64,000 bases of DNA from Paraburkholderia guartelaensis (GTDB lineage Bacteria > Pseudomonadota > Gammaproteobacteria > Burkholderiales > Burkholderiaceae): NCBI RefSeq assembly GCF_004353905.1, contig NZ_SMOD01000004.1:124001-188000 (forward strand). The letters run 5' to 3'. Position 1 is the stretch's first letter. Each line of letters begins with the position of its first letter. The notes beneath the pieces are model-generated. The model was not told where the DNA came from. It ran no database searches and worked only from the letters and a program-made list of their open reading frames with translations. Both the position numbers and the translations under genes were made by a program. Of this stretch, positions 29,135 through 39,251 are shown piece after piece.

Positions 29135-31753
29135 TCAGTCCTGCGTCGGCGGGTCCATCCAGTAGCGCCGCTGCGTGTCGCGAAAGCGCTCGACGGCGAG
29201 TTCGCCGGGCCGCGCCTCGACGCGTGCGGCGCCGTCCGCGTCGCTTCGCGTGAGTACGATGTGGCGCGCCGCGTAGCGCGCGTAGACGCCCGGATGCGGG
29301 TGATGAAAGCGGTTCAGATAGCCTACCTGAAATATCGCGACGAGCGGCCAGACAGAATCGAGGAACGGTTCAGTCGACGAGGAGCGGCTGCCGTGATGCG
29401 GCACGACCAGCACCTGTGCGCCCAGCCGCCCAGGGTCGCGCGCGACCAGCGTGCGCTCGACGCCCGCTTCGATGTCGGCGGCGATCAGCGCGGAAACCGG
29501 ACCGTCTTGTGCCTCGGGCGCAACGCTTGCCGCCGTTGTCACCCGCAGGACGCAGCAATGCGCATTGGGTTTGCCCGCGAGCGGCCCGGGGTCGGGCCAT
29601 AGCACCTCGAAGTCGACGCTGTCCCACTGCCAGCGCTGGCCGGCGGCGCACTGCACGGTCTGCGCGCCCCTTTCGCGCGCGCTCGCCCACAGCGGATGCG
29701 CGGGCAGGATGCCCGCCACGAGTGCCCCGACGTCGACACCGTCGAGCACGGCTTGCGCGCCGCCCGAATGATCGGAGTCGTCGTGGCTGATCATCAGCGC
29801 GTCGAGCCGCCCTATGCCGTGCGCCTGCAGATACGGCACGACGATGCGCTCGCCCGCCCGCGTCGATTCGGGGCCCGGGCCCGCGTCGAACAGCAGGCGA
29901 TGCCGGGCCGTCTCGACCAGCACCGACGTGCCCTGCCCGATGTCGAGCGCCGTGAGCCGGAAAGCGCCCGGCGGCGGCCCCGTGGGCGCGGGCACCAGAA
30001 GCGGCAGCCACGTGAACGGCGCCAGCCAGCGCAGCGGCCAGTCGCGCGGCGCAAGACACCAGACGACGCCCACGGCAGCACACGCGAGCGGCCACGCTCC
30101 GGGTTGCGGCAAGCGCAAAACCGCCCACGGCAGGCCCTCGAGAGCACCCAGCGCCACGGCGAGCCAATCGAGGCAGCTATGCGCGGCGTGCAGCGCGAAT
30201 GCATCGATCGGCGCGGGCATGGCTGCGCTCCCGATGACCAGCGGCGCGACAAGCATGCTTACCCAGGGAATCGCAAATGCATTGGCGAGCGGACCGATGA
30301 GCGGTATTTGCGCGAACCAGTACGCCGTGAGCGGCGCGAGGGCCACCGTCACGGCCCACTGCACGCGAGCGCTGTCGCCAAGGCGTGACAGAAGACGTTG
30401 CATCGCCCCTCGCCAGCCGCCGCGCGGAAGAACCATGGCGGCGAGACGTCGAAACCAACCGTCGCGTGCGGCTGGCTCCGCTGCTGGTTCGGTTCGGTCG
30501 CGCATCGGATCGTCGGCGTCCGCAGCAGAATCGGGCGGCGCGTTTCTGTGCAGGCGCGGCACGCTACTCGCCGCGAAGAGGATCGCGCCGACCGCGCAAA
30601 ACGAGAGCCAGAAGCCAGCGGCCGTCACCGCCCACGGATCGCGCAGCAGCACGAGCCCGAGCGCCCATGCCAGCACGTGCGAGCGCGCGACCTCGCGCCC
30701 GGCGAACAGCGCGAGCGCAACGACCACCAGCATCCAGAGCGCGCGCTGCACCGGCACATTGAAACCGGCGAGCGCGGCATAGACGCCCGCCGCGAGCACC
30801 GCGCCCGCAACGGCCACCTTCTGCGCGGGCACGATGAGCGGCGCCTCGACGCCGCGCCAGCACGCGCGCCGCCACAGTGCGCCCGCGACCCACCCTGCAA
30901 GCCCCGCGACGAACGCGAGATGCAGCCCGGAAATCGCCACCAGATGGCTCGTGCCCGTATTGCGCATGAGACGCCAGTCCGTGTCGCTGACCGCGTCCTG
31001 CGCGCCGGTGGCGAGCGCGATGACGATGCCGCGATGCGGCGCATCGCCGAGCACCGCGTCGATGCGCGCACGCAGCGCGGCGCGCGCCCGCTCGATACGC
31101 ACGCCGATGCCGGCGGCGTCAATGGGCAGACGCACGGCATGCCCGGGATCGCTCACATAGCCGCTGGCGCGCACGCCGCGCGCGAGCAGCGCGGCCTCCG
31201 TGTCGCGCAGGTCGAAGTTGCCGTTGCCGTGCGGGCGTTTGAGCCGCACGGCGAGGCGCCAGCGCGCGCCGGGCACGAGCGGCGGCAGCGGTGCCTCGCG
31301 CGCCACCCACGATAGTTGAATCAAATGCGGCAGCGCTGTGCCGGCTTTGTGCGTTTCCCAGGATTCGACACGAAAGAGAAAACTCGCGCCGTTCGCGCCG
31401 TAGGAAGGCAAGCTGGAGATATGACCGGTGATGTCGATGTCGCGCGCCTGCCAGGCAGCGGGAAGCGCCTCTGCAAGCCGCATTTCGGCGCGCCCGGCGG
31501 CGTAGCCAAAGCCCGCGCATCCGGCCGCAAACCACACCGCCGCCCAGCCGCTCGCCATGCGCCAGCGTCGCGCGCATGACAGGCCGACGTGAGATTCATC
31601 CACCGGTGCCGCAGCGCTCAACGCCCACACCGCCCATGCCGCTGCAAGCACGGTTGCCAGAACCAGCGCGATCCACGCACCCCACCCCGGCAACGCCGCC
31701 TGTCGCTGCAAGACAATTACGCCCAGCGCGAACCCGCACCATATCGCCCGCAT
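29135..31753 (-). CDS. comEC: ComEC/Rec2 DNA internalization protein
   Basis: Inner-membrane channel and nuclease-like protein for uptake of single-stranded DNA during natural transformation. I start at the ATG at 31753 because AGGAGG lies four bases upstream, giving 872 residues; a frame opening at 31798 lacks a ribosome site. The order of domains is two N-terminal helices, the DUF4131/OB region, then the multi-helix competence domain (TSHLVAISGLHLAFVAGL). A C-terminal MBL-fold domain follows with SHDDSDHSGG and VPHHGSRSS. The His replacement in SHDDSDH relative to HxHxDH may alter metal binding. The other competence genes are not in this window. Confidence 0.94.
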   Translation of the reverse strand: MRAIWCGFALGVIVLQRQAALPGWGAWIALVLATVLAAAWAVWALSAAAPVDESHVGLSCARRWRMASGWAAVWFAAGCAGFGYAAGRAEMRLAEALPAAWQARDIDITGHISSLPSYGANGASFLFRVESWETHKAGTALPHLIQLSWVAREAPLPPLVPGARWRLAVRLKRPHGNGNFDLRDTEAALLARGVRASGYVSDPGHAVRLPIDAAGIGVRIERARAALRARIDAVLGDAPHRGIVIALATGAQDAVSDTDWRLMRNTGTSHLVAISGLHLAFVAGLAGWVAGALWRRACWRGVEAPLIVPAQKVAVAGAVLAAGVYAALAGFNVPVQRALWMLVVVALALFAGREVARSHVLAWALGLVLLRDPWAVTAAGFWLSFCAVGAILFAASSVPRLHRNAPPDSAADADDPMRDRTEPAAEPAARDGWFRRLAAMVLPRGGWRGAMQRLLSRLGDSARVQWAVTVALAPLTAYWFAQIPLIGPLANAFAIPWVSMLVAPLVIGSAAMPAPIDAFALHAAHSCLDWLAVALGALEGLPWAVLRLPQPGAWPLACAAVGVVWCLAPRDWPLRWLAPFTWLPLLVPAPTGPPPGAFRLTALDIGQGTSVLVETARHRLLFDAGPGPESTRAGERIVVPYLQAHGIGRLDALMISHDDSDHSGGAQAVLDGVDVGALVAGILPAHPLWASARERGAQTVQCAAGQRWQWDSVDFEVLWPDPGPLAGKPNAHCCVLRVTTAASVAPEAQDGPVSALIAADIEAGVERTLVARDPGRLGAQVLVVPHHGSRSSSTEPFLDSVWPLVAIFQVGYLNRFHHPHPGVYARYAARHIVLTRSDADGAARVEARPGELAVERFRDTQRRYWMDPPTQD

Positions 31754-31843
31754 CCCGCCTCCTCGCAACGAGGGGGCTGAATGCACGGACCGCGTCAATC
31801 GCGCCGCGCTAAATGCACGTTGTGCACGCCACCCTGGAATCGA

Positions 31844-32632
31844 TTATGCAGAGGAAAGCGCGAGTCGCGGCAGCGCAGCCGCCGCGTTAGCCGTCGTGCC
31901 AAGTGCGAGTTCCTCGGGGCTCAAGCCCCGCAAGCCCGCGAGCACGGCGCCGATGCGCGGCACCTGGTCGGGCGTGTTGCGCTCGCGATAGAGCCACGCG
32001 GGAGAGATATCCGGCGCATCGGTTTCCATGACGATCGCCTCGAGCGGCAACTGCTGCGCGAGCCTGCGGATCTGCAGCGCGCGCTCGAACGTCACATTGC
32101 CGCCGAAGCCCAGATGCATCCCTTGATCGATGAACGCTTGCGCCTGCTGGAAGCTGCCGTTGAACGCATGCGCGATACCGCTTTTCACGCCGTTGCGGCG
32201 CAGCCCCTTGAGCACCTGATCCTGCGACTTGCGCACATGGCAGATCGCTGGCAAGCCGAACTCGCGCGCAAGGCGCAGCTGGGCATCGTAGAAGTGCTGT
32301 TGACGGGCCTCGTCGAGGCCCGGCACGAAGTAATCGAGCCCGATCTCGCCGATGCCGACGAAGCGCGGATCATCGAGACTCGCCTCGATCTCGCGGCGCA
32401 GCACTTCAAGGTCTTCGTCACGCGCCTGCGGCGTATAGAGCGGGTGGATGCCGAGCGCGTAGACCGCGCCCGCGGTGCGGTGCGCGAGCGCGCGCACCAC
32501 GTCGAAGTTCTCGCGCGCCACAGCCGGGATCACGATGCGCGACACGCCCGCCGCGCGCGCCGCCGACGCGACCGCGTCGCGGTCAGTGTCGAATTCGGCG
32601 GCATCGAGATGGCAGTGCGTATCGATCCACAT
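31844..32632 (-). CDS. TatD family metal-dependent hydrolase
   Basis: A 262-residue TIM-barrel protein of the TatD DNase/YcfH group. Metal ligands appear in the N-terminal DTHCHLD, in GEIGLDYF (E), HVRKSQDQ, AHAFNGS and METDAPDISP. Length and start (MWIDTHCHLDAAEF) match the family. E. coli TatD is a 3'-5' exonuclease involved in repair of oxidative DNA damage; YcfH may have tRNA deacylase activity, so the exact role is open. It lies 21 bases after lolD. Confidence 0.93.
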   Translation of the reverse strand: MWIDTHCHLDAAEFDTDRDAVASAARAAGVSRIVIPAVARENFDVVRALAHRTAGAVYALGIHPLYTPQARDEDLEVLRREIEASLDDPRFVGIGEIGLDYFVPGLDEARQQHFYDAQLRLAREFGLPAICHVRKSQDQVLKGLRRNGVKSGIAHAFNGSFQQAQAFIDQGMHLGFGGNVTFERALQIRRLAQQLPLEAIVMETDAPDISPAWLYRERNTPDQVPRIGAVLAGLRGLSPEELALGTTANAAAALPRLALSSA

Positions 32633-32653
32633 GGTGCAAGCTCGCGAGAAGGC

Positions 32654-33385
32654 TCAGACAGGTACGACCGGTTCCTCGTGCAGCATGCCGTCGCGCAGGC
32701 GCACGATGCGGTCGCAGCGCGCCGCGAGGTCGGAGTCGTGCGTGACGATCACGAAGCTCGTATCGAACTGGTCGGAGAGTTCGAGCATCAGGTTGAAGAC
32801 GTTATCCGCAGTCGCGCCATCGAGGTTGCCCGTGGGCTCGTCGGCAAGCACGCACGCGGGCTTCGTCACGAGCGCACGCGCGATGGCCACGCGCTGGCGC
32901 TCGCCACCCGACAGCTCGCCTGGCCGGTTGCGCGCGCGATGCGAAAGACCCACACGCTCGAGGATCTGCATCGCCTCGGCGCGCGCATCTTCCTGCGTCA
33001 TGCGGCGAATGCGCAGCGGCATCGCCACGTTGTCGAGCGCCGAAAACTCCGGCAGCAGATGGTGGAACTGATAGACGAAGCCCAGCGCGCGATTGCGCAG
33101 TTCGTTGCGCTCACGCTCGGACAGCTCGGTGAACGGCTTGCCGAGCACCGAGACCTTGCCCGCGCCCGGCTCGTCGAGCCCGCCGAGCACATGCAGCAGC
33201 GTGCTTTTGCCCGAGCCCGACGCACCTACCACAGCGAGCTTCTCACCGCGCTTCACTTTCAGATCGGTGTCGTGCAGCACCTGCACGGTAAGCGGACCCT
33301 GGCCAAACACCTTCGAGACGCCGTGCGCTTCGAGCACATACGGATAATCGCCAGCCGCGGCGATGAGCGATTGACGGTCATTCAT
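32654..33385 (-). CDS. lolD: Lipoprotein-releasing ABC transporter ATPase LolD
   Basis: ATPase of the LolCDE transporter that extracts outer-membrane lipoproteins from the inner membrane. The 243-residue protein has the Walker [10 protein letters not shown] (residues 54-62), Q-loop, signature [15 protein letters not shown], Walker [12 protein letters not shown] and switch VTHD. It starts eight bases before the end of the permease gene (33378-33385 overlap), so translation is coupled. Confidence 0.97.
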   Translation of the reverse strand: MNDRQSLIAAAGDYPYVLEAHGVSKVFGQGPLTVQVLHDTDLKVKRGEKLAVVGASGSGKSTLLHVLGGLDEPGAGKVSVLGKPFTELSERERNELRNRALGFVYQFHHLLPEFSALDNVAMPLRIRRMTQEDARAEAMQILERVGLSHRARNRPGELSGGERQRVAIARALVTKPACVLADEPTGNLDGATADNVFNLMLELSDQFDTSFVIVTHDSDLAARCDRIVRLRDGMLHEEPVVPV

Positions 33386-34631
33386 AGCGCAGCGCCTCCG
33401 CGGGACGAACCTTGGCCGCGCGCCAGCTCGGATAGAGCGTGGCGAGCGCGGACAGCACGAAGGCGATCACGCCGATGCGGATCACGTCGGAAGCCACGAG
33501 TTCCGAAGGGAGCTCGCTGATGAAATAAACCGAAGGCGGCAGGAACTGAATGCCGAGCAGATGCTCGATCGCCGGCACACTCCATGGAATGCTCCACGCG
33601 ATCAGGCAGCCGAGCGCGATGCCGATGGCCGTGCCCACGAAGCCGATCGTCACGCCCTGCACGACGAAGATCTTCATGATCGAGCCCGGCTGCGCGCCGA
33701 GCGTGCGCAGGATCGCGATATCGGCCTGCTTGTTGGTGACGGTCATGACGAGAGACGAAACGAGGTTGAACGCCGCGACCGCGATGATGAGCGTGAGAAT
33801 GATGAACATCATGCGTTTTTCGATCTGCACGGCCGAGAACCAGGTCTTGTTCTGCTGCGTCCAGTCGCGGATATAGAGGTCGCCCGAAAGCGTATGCACG
33901 AGCTGGCGCGCCACCGCCGGTGCGCGCTGCATGTCCTTCAGGCGCAGGCGCACGCCGCTTGGCGCGCCGAGGCGATAGAGCACTTCCGCGTCGCGGATGT
34001 TGGTGAGTGCGAGCGTGCTGTCGTACTCGTAATGGCCCGACTCGAACACGCCCATCACCGTGAACTGCTTCAGGCGCGGCAGCATGCCGGCCGGCGTGAT
34101 CGAACCCTCGGGCGCGACGAGCGTGACCTTGTCGCCCACCGTCACGCCCAGGTTCACGGCGAGATCCGCACCGAGCACGATGCCGAAGCTGCCGGGCGTG
34201 AGGTCGTTCAGGCTGCCCGCCTTCATTTCCCGGCCGATGTCTGAAACCTGCGGCTCCTCGGAAGGCTCGATGCCGCGCAGCGCGACGCCGTTCACGCTGT
34301 CGCCGCGCGTGAGCAGCGCCTGGGCATCCACGTAAGGCGCCGCGCCGATGACTTCGGGATTGGTCTTCGCTTCCTTCGCCGTGAGCTGCCAGTCGGGCAT
34401 CGTGCCCGTCGGCGAAAAAATCTCGATGTGCGCGAGCACGGAGAGCATGCGATCGCGCACGTCGCGCTGGAAGCCGTTCATCACCGAGAGCACGACGATC
34501 AGCGCCGCGACGCCGAGCGCGATGCCCGACATCGAAATGAGCGCGATGAACGAGATGAACCCGTTGCCGGTCGTGCGTTTGCCGGCGCGGGTGTAGCGCC
34601 AGCCTATCTGCCATTCGTAGGGAAGTTTCAA
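33378..34631 (-). CDS. lolC: Lipoprotein-releasing ABC transporter permease (LolC/LolE family)
   Basis: Transmembrane subunit of the Lol transporter. The start is a TTG at 34631 ([17 protein letters not shown]), with AAGGA seven bases upstream, giving the usual 417 residues. A longer frame beginning at 34751 would start upstream of the predicted promoter. One helix near the N-terminus (about residues 25-48) is followed by a large periplasmic MacB-like domain and three C-terminal helices, ending in the FtsX family tail ([10 protein letters not shown]). Only one permease gene is present, next to lolD; many non-enteric bacteria use a single LolF-type permease instead of LolC plus LolE. Confidence 0.95.
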   Translation of the reverse strand: MKLPYEWQIGWRYTRAGKRTTGNGFISFIALISMSGIALGVAALIVVLSVMNGFQRDVRDRMLSVLAHIEIFSPTGTMPDWQLTAKEAKTNPEVIGAAPYVDAQALLTRGDSVNGVALRGIEPSEEPQVSDIGREMKAGSLNDLTPGSFGIVLGADLAVNLGVTVGDKVTLVAPEGSITPAGMLPRLKQFTVMGVFESGHYEYDSTLALTNIRDAEVLYRLGAPSGVRLRLKDMQRAPAVARQLVHTLSGDLYIRDWTQQNKTWFSAVQIEKRMMFIILTLIIAVAAFNLVSSLVMTVTNKQADIAILRTLGAQPGSIMKIFVVQGVTIGFVGTAIGIALGCLIAWSIPWSVPAIEHLLGIQFLPPSVYFISELPSELVASDVIRIGVIAFVLSALATLYPSWRAAKVRPAEALRYE

Positions 34632-34960
34632 GCGAATCCTTTTGCGTCTTCGTTGCGCTCCGGCGCCGTATTGACCCTGGGGCCAGTGCGCCGGAAGGCC
34701 GGAGAATATCGTGCCGGGTCGGGCGACGATCAACCGCGAAGTTTGCCACACTGGCGGCAGGTCACGGATATTCGACGGAGTTCCCTCGAACTTTTACGCG
34801 TGAGCGCCGCGCCCCCGGGAGGCGTTTGGCCGCCCTATCCTTCGAGCCGCAATTCGCCAACAAGTGCCGCAGCGCGAGCATATCGGGCCAATGCAATGCG
34901 GTTGCGGCGCGCCCGAGGGCCGCCCGGCGCGCGGAGTGCCGAAGTACAATGCGCACCATC
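34632..34960. other. Divergent intergenic region between lolC and the RpfE-like gene
   Basis: About 330 bases separate the two divergent genes. A promoter for lolC is described at 34705-34733. I did not find a convincing plus-strand promoter for the RpfE-like gene. No gene was recognised. Confidence 0.6.
34705..34733 (-). promoter_or_regulatory. Probable lolC promoter
   Basis: On the minus strand TTGATC (34728-34733) and GATATT (34705-34710) are spaced by exactly 17 bases. The transcript would begin near 34698, about 67 bases before the TTG start at 34631. This supports the TTG and excludes the frame that opens further upstream. Confidence 0.5.
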
Positions 34961-36076
34961 ATGCCCGTCGACCGACTCCATCTCCTCGTCCCCTTTGCCT
35001 TGCCCTCCGCGGCAGCTGCCTCCACCGCGCTCGCGGGCCTCGAATACCCGGCGCTCGCGAAACTGGTAGCGCGCGCGACACTCGGCGAGCAGGTGATCGG
35101 CGAGGACTTCCAGCGCACGCTGCCGCATGAGCGCTGGGTCGCGCGCCAGTTCGGCGCGCTAGGTCCCGCGAACGTGAACCATGCACAACCCGCGCCGGCC
35201 GCCGACGATGAAGCGCCGCTTGCGCCCTACATGCTGCTCGCCGACGGCGGCACGCCCGGCGATGCCACGTGGGCATGCGTGCAGCCCGTGCACGTGCGCA
35301 TCGCGCACGATCATCTGGTGCTGATCGACCCCGCCTCGCTGGAACTCGCCGACGCCGACGCCGCCACGCTCTACACCATCGCCCGCCCGCTGATCGAAGA
35401 GCTGGGCGTGCGCATCGAGGCCCCCACGCCGCAGCGCTGGTATCTGTCGTCGGAAGCGTTCGGTACGCTCGCGGGCGCGTCGCCCTTGCGCGCGAGCGGC
35501 CGCAACATTGAGATCTGGCTGCCGCACGAGGCCCATTCCGGCCAGCGTTCGCGCGCATGGATGAAGGTGCAGAACGAAGTGCAGATGGCGTGGTTCGAGC
35601 ACCCTGTGAACGAGGCCCGCGAAGCGCGCGGTCTGCCCGCCGTCAATTCGATCTGGTTCCACGCCCAGGGCGCGCTGCACGCCGTCACGAGCCCCTATGC
35701 GCGCGTGCGCTCCGATGCGGCCGCCACGCGCGGTCTCGCACTCGCCGCGAAGACGGAAGTGGACGCCGCGCCCGCAACCTTCGCCGCGCTCGCAGCCTCG
35801 CTCAACAACGGTGCGGGCACGGGCGCGACGCTCGTCGAACTCGATCCGTTCTCGGCGGCCTTCATCCAGCAGGACTGGGGCCGCTGGAACGCCGCGTTCG
35901 CTCAACTGGAGCGCGACTGGTTCGCGCCCGCGCTCGCGGCGCTGCAATCGGGTGCGCTCGCCGCGCTCGACCTCACACTGTGCGGCGACACCGGCTCGGT
36001 CACGCTGTCCGTCACGCGCGGCGATTTACGCAAATTCTGGCGACGCCGACTGTTCGCGTCGCTCTTTATCGAATGA
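34961..36076 (+). CDS. RpfE-like conserved protein of unknown function
   Basis: A roughly 371-residue soluble protein that begins MPVDRLHLLVPFALPSA. An in-frame ATG at 34949 would add four residues, and neither start has a good ribosome site. It resembles the betaproteobacterial family annotated as RpfE-type regulatory or phosphoglycerate-mutase-related protein, always next to recJ in my recollection. The middle part has paired Trp residues (QRWYLSSEAFG, EIWLPHEAHSG) and the conserved stretch NEVQMAWFEHPVNEAREARGLPAVNSIWFHAQG. The C-terminus is LCGDTGSVTLSVTRGDLRKFWRR. The catalytic or regulatory function is not known. The gene ends 33 bases before recJ, so they are likely co-transcribed. Confidence 0.82.
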   Translation: MPVDRLHLLVPFALPSAAAASTALAGLEYPALAKLVARATLGEQVIGEDFQRTLPHERWVARQFGALGPANVNHAQPAPAADDEAPLAPYMLLADGGTPGDATWACVQPVHVRIAHDHLVLIDPASLELADADAATLYTIARPLIEELGVRIEAPTPQRWYLSSEAFGTLAGASPLRASGRNIEIWLPHEAHSGQRSRAWMKVQNEVQMAWFEHPVNEAREARGLPAVNSIWFHAQGALHAVTSPYARVRSDAAATRGLALAAKTEVDAAPATFAALAASLNNGAGTGATLVELDPFSAAFIQQDWGRWNAAFAQLERDWFAPALAALQSGALAALDLTLCGDTGSVTLSVTRGDLRKFWRRRLFASLFIE

Positions 36077-36109
36077 TCCCCGAATGACCTCTTTTTTCTG
36101 CGCTCACGC

Positions 36110-37816
36110 ATGACCCGAATCGTCACCCGCGCCTGCTCGCCCGCCGACACCGAAGTGCTCGTGCGCCACGGCCTGCATCCGGTGCTCGCGCGCCTCTACG
36201 CCTCGCGCGGCGTTTGCCAGCCCGACGAGATCGAAACCGGCCTCGCGCGCCTCATCCCGCCCACGGGCATGAAAGGCCTCGACGAGGCCGCCGAACTGCT
36301 CGCCGACGCGCTCGAAGCCGACTGCCGCATGCTCGTGGTCGCCGACTACGACTGCGACGGCGCGACGGCGTGCGCCGTAGCCGTGCGCGGCCTGCGCATG
36401 TTCGGCGCACAGATCGACTATCTGGTGCCGAACCGCTTCGAGTATGGCTACGGCCTCACGCCCGAGATCGTCGCTCTCGCCGCGCAGCGCAAGGGCGGGC
36501 CGCCCGACGTCCTGATCACGGTGGACAACGGCATCGCGAGCGTTGAAGGCGTCGAAGCTGCCAACGCGCTCGGCATCGAGGTGCTCGTCACCGACCACCA
36601 CTTGCCCGGCGACACGCTCCCCGACGCGCGCGCCATCGTCAATCCGAACCAGCCGGGTTGCGAGTTTCCGAGCAAGTGCATCGCGGGCGTGGGCGTGATG
36701 TTCTACACGCTGCTCGCGTTGCGCGCGGAGCTGCGCAAGCGCGGCGCGTTCAGCGATGGCAAGCCCGAGCCGCGCCTCGACGGCCTGCTCGATCTCGTCG
36801 CGCTCGGCACTGTCGCCGACGTCGTGAAGCTCGACTGCAACAACCGTGTACTTGTCGCACAAGGCTTACAGCGCGTGCGCAACGGCCGCATGCAGCCGGG
36901 CATCGCAGCGCTCTTTCGCGCGGCGGGCCGGGACGCGAAAAGCGCGTCGGGCTTCGACTTCGGCTTCGCGCTCGGGCCGCGCCTGAACGCGGCCGGCCGG
37001 CTCTCGGACATGTCGCTCGGCATCGAGTGCCTGACCACCGACGACGTGGGCCGTGCCTGGGAGCTTGCGCAGCAGCTCGACGGCATGAATCGCGAGCGCC
37101 GTGAGATCGAAGCCGGCATGCAGCAGCAGGCGCTAGCCGATCTCGCCGACGTCGATCCGCAAGGCAAGGCCACGCTCACGCTATTCAACGAAGGCTGGCA
37201 CCAGGGCGTGATCGGCATCGTCGCGGGACGGCTCAAGGAGCGCTTCCACCGCCCCTCGTTCACCTTCGCGCCTGCCGACGACGACGGCGAGCTCGTGAAG
37301 GGCTCGGGCCGTTCGATCCCCGGTTTCCATCTGCGCGACGCGGTCGATCTGATCAGCAAACGCGAGCCCGGTCTGATCCAGAAGTTCGGCGGCCACGCCA
37401 TGGCCGCGGGCATGACGATCGCCGCTGCCGACGTGCCGCGCTTCGCCGCTGCCTTCGAGCAAGTGGGCCGCGAGTGGCTCACCGAAGAGGCGCTCGCGCG
37501 CACGGTCGAAACCGATGGCGATCTCGAAGACGCCTACTTCACGCCCGATTTCGTCGAGATGCTCGACGCCGCCGTGTGGGGCCAGGGCTTCCCGGCGCCC
37601 GTGTTTTCGGGGGAATTCGAGGTGGCCTCGCAGGCGCTCGTGAAGGACAAGCACCTCAAGCTGCAACTGCTGCGCGGGCGCCAGCGCTTCAACGCGATCT
37701 GGTTCAACCACACGGAGTCGCTGCCGCAGCACACCACGGTCGCCTACCGGCTCGTGCGTGACACCTGGAATGGCGTGTCGCGCGTGCAGCTCGTGGTGGA
37801 GCACGCTGCGCTCTAA
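36110..37816 (+). CDS. recJ: Single-stranded-DNA-specific exonuclease RecJ
   Basis: 5'-3' ssDNA exonuclease of the DHH family used in RecF-pathway recombination and mismatch and base-excision repair. The 568-residue protein has motif I VVADYDCDGATA (D79, D81, D83), ITVDNG, the DHH motif in VTDHHLPGD, and later DHHA1 features (SGRSIPGFHLRDAV, GGHAMAAGMTI). The OB-fold C-terminal domain is complete. It is the second gene after the RpfE-like protein and stands upstream of prfB-lysS, as in E. coli. Confidence 0.97.
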   Translation: MTRIVTRACSPADTEVLVRHGLHPVLARLYASRGVCQPDEIETGLARLIPPTGMKGLDEAAELLADALEADCRMLVVADYDCDGATACAVAVRGLRMFGAQIDYLVPNRFEYGYGLTPEIVALAAQRKGGPPDVLITVDNGIASVEGVEAANALGIEVLVTDHHLPGDTLPDARAIVNPNQPGCEFPSKCIAGVGVMFYTLLALRAELRKRGAFSDGKPEPRLDGLLDLVALGTVADVVKLDCNNRVLVAQGLQRVRNGRMQPGIAALFRAAGRDAKSASGFDFGFALGPRLNAAGRLSDMSLGIECLTTDDVGRAWELAQQLDGMNRERREIEAGMQQQALADLADVDPQGKATLTLFNEGWHQGVIGIVAGRLKERFHRPSFTFAPADDDGELVKGSGRSIPGFHLRDAVDLISKREPGLIQKFGGHAMAAGMTIAAADVPRFAAAFEQVGREWLTEEALARTVETDGDLEDAYFTPDFVEMLDAAVWGQGFPAPVFSGEFEVASQALVKDKHLKLQLLRGRQRFNAIWFNHTESLPQHTTVAYRLVRDTWNGVSRVQLVVEHAAL

Positions 37817-37899
37817 GCGCGCCTTGAACTGCACGTTGCACTGAGAAGCGCGGGCCGCCAGAAGCGCCCGCGCCGCCCTTGATCCGGGTCCAATCGGCT

Positions 37900-37905
37900 A
37901 TAATT
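37900..37905 (+). promoter_or_regulatory. Possible prfB promoter (-10 only)
   Basis: A consensus TATAAT lies 31 bases before the prfB ATG. Upstream TTGATC is only 14 bases away, too close for a standard promoter, so only the -10 is supported. Confidence 0.35.
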
Positions 37906-37935
37906 CAATGTTTTACACGCCGGATCACGATACAA

Positions 37936-39040
37936 ATGGAAGCGGAACGTCTCAACGCGATCGAAGCCCTTTTGGCGGACCTGCGCACGCGCGCGGGCGA
38001 GCTACGGGGGTATCTTTGACTACGACGTAAAAGCCCGACGGCTCGTCGAAGTCAACAGCGAACTCGAAGACCCCAACGTCTGGAACGACTCCAAGCACGC
38101 CCAGGGTCTCGGCAAGGAAAAGAAACTGCTCGAGGGCGTAGTGCACGTGCTCGACGGCATCGAGAACGACACGCGCGACACGCAGGACCTCTTCGAGATG
38201 GCCCGCGAGGAAGGCGATGAAGACACGCTCGTCTCCATCGAGTCCGACGCTCACGCGATCGAAGCGCGCGTAGCCGACGTCGAATTCCGCCGCATGTTCG
38301 CGAATCCGGCCGACCCGAACAACGCGTTCATCGACATTCAGGCCGGCGCCGGCGGCACCGAGGCCTGCGACTGGGCTTCCATGCTGCTGCGCCAGTACGT
38401 GCGCTACTGCGAACGCAAGGGCTTCAAGACTGAAGTGCTCGAAGAGTCCGAAGGCGACGTGGCCGGCATCAAGAGCGCGACGATCAAGGTCGAAGGCGAA
38501 TACGCCTACGGCTTCCTGCGCACCGAAACCGGCATTCACCGCCTCGTGCGCAAATCGCCGTTCGACTCGTCGGGCGGGCGTCATACGTCGTTCTCGTCGG
38601 TGTTCGTGTATCCGGAAATCGACGACTCGTTCGAGATCGAAGTCAATCCGGCCGATCTGCGCATCGACACGTACCGCGCTTCGGGCGCGGGCGGTCAGCA
38701 CATCAACAAGACCGACTCCGCCGTGCGTATCACGCACGTCCCGTCGGGCATCGTCGTGCAGTGCCAGAACGACCGCTCGCAGCACCGCAACCGCGCCGAA
38801 GCGATGGCCATGCTGAAATCGCGCCTGTACGAAGCCGAAATGCGCAAGCGCCAGTCGGAACAGGACAAGCTCGAAGCGGGCAAGTCGGACGTGGGCTGGG
38901 GTCACCAGATCCGCTCCTACGTGCTCGACAACAGCCGTATCAAGGATCTGCGCACCAACGTCGAAATCAGCAACACCAAGGCCGTGCTCGACGGCGATCT
39001 CGACGCCTTCATCAGCGCGAGCCTGAAACAGGGCGTGTAA
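37936..39040 (+). CDS. prfB: Peptide chain release factor 2 (with programmed +1 frameshift)
   Basis: Release factor recognising UGA and UAA. The gene is in two frames. The first 27 codons run from the ATG at 37936 to an in-frame TGA at 38017-38019. A +1 shift at CTT-TGA-C resumes at GAC 38018 and gives about 367 residues in total. The discriminator tripeptide SPF is in [11 protein letters not shown], and the peptidyl-hydrolysis loop GGQ is in [16 protein letters not shown]. Annotation that ignores the shift would lose the start and call a later Met. lysS follows about 210 bases downstream, the conserved prfB-lysS order. Confidence 0.97.
38004..38020 (+). promoter_or_regulatory. Programmed +1 frameshift site of prfB
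   Basis: The element CGGGGGTATCTTTGAC has the classical parts: a Shine-Dalgarno-like GGGGG run three bases before the slippery CTT codon, and the stop UGA followed by C, the weak termination context. Scarcity of RF2 favours slipping into the +1 frame, so RF2 controls its own synthesis. Confidence 0.95.
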
Positions 39041-39251
39041 GCTTGCCGCACGCCACGGGCGCAGCAGTTCACCGCATGCCGCCCTCTCCTGCTGCGCCGC
39101 CCGCCTCGACTGAGAGGCGCGCGACGCGCAGCAGGAACCGAAGTCCGCTTATCTGCGCGCGATGCGCGCCGTGTCCCGCGAAGGACCATGCCGGGGCCGC
39201 AGCCCCGAAAACTCGCCGAAACACCTGCGAATCAAAGAACTCCGAGCCATC

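Noticed and set aside
34632..34751. A 40-residue N-terminal extension of the Lol permease
   Set aside because: It begins upstream of the predicted promoter and ribosome site; the TTG at 34631 gives the family length.
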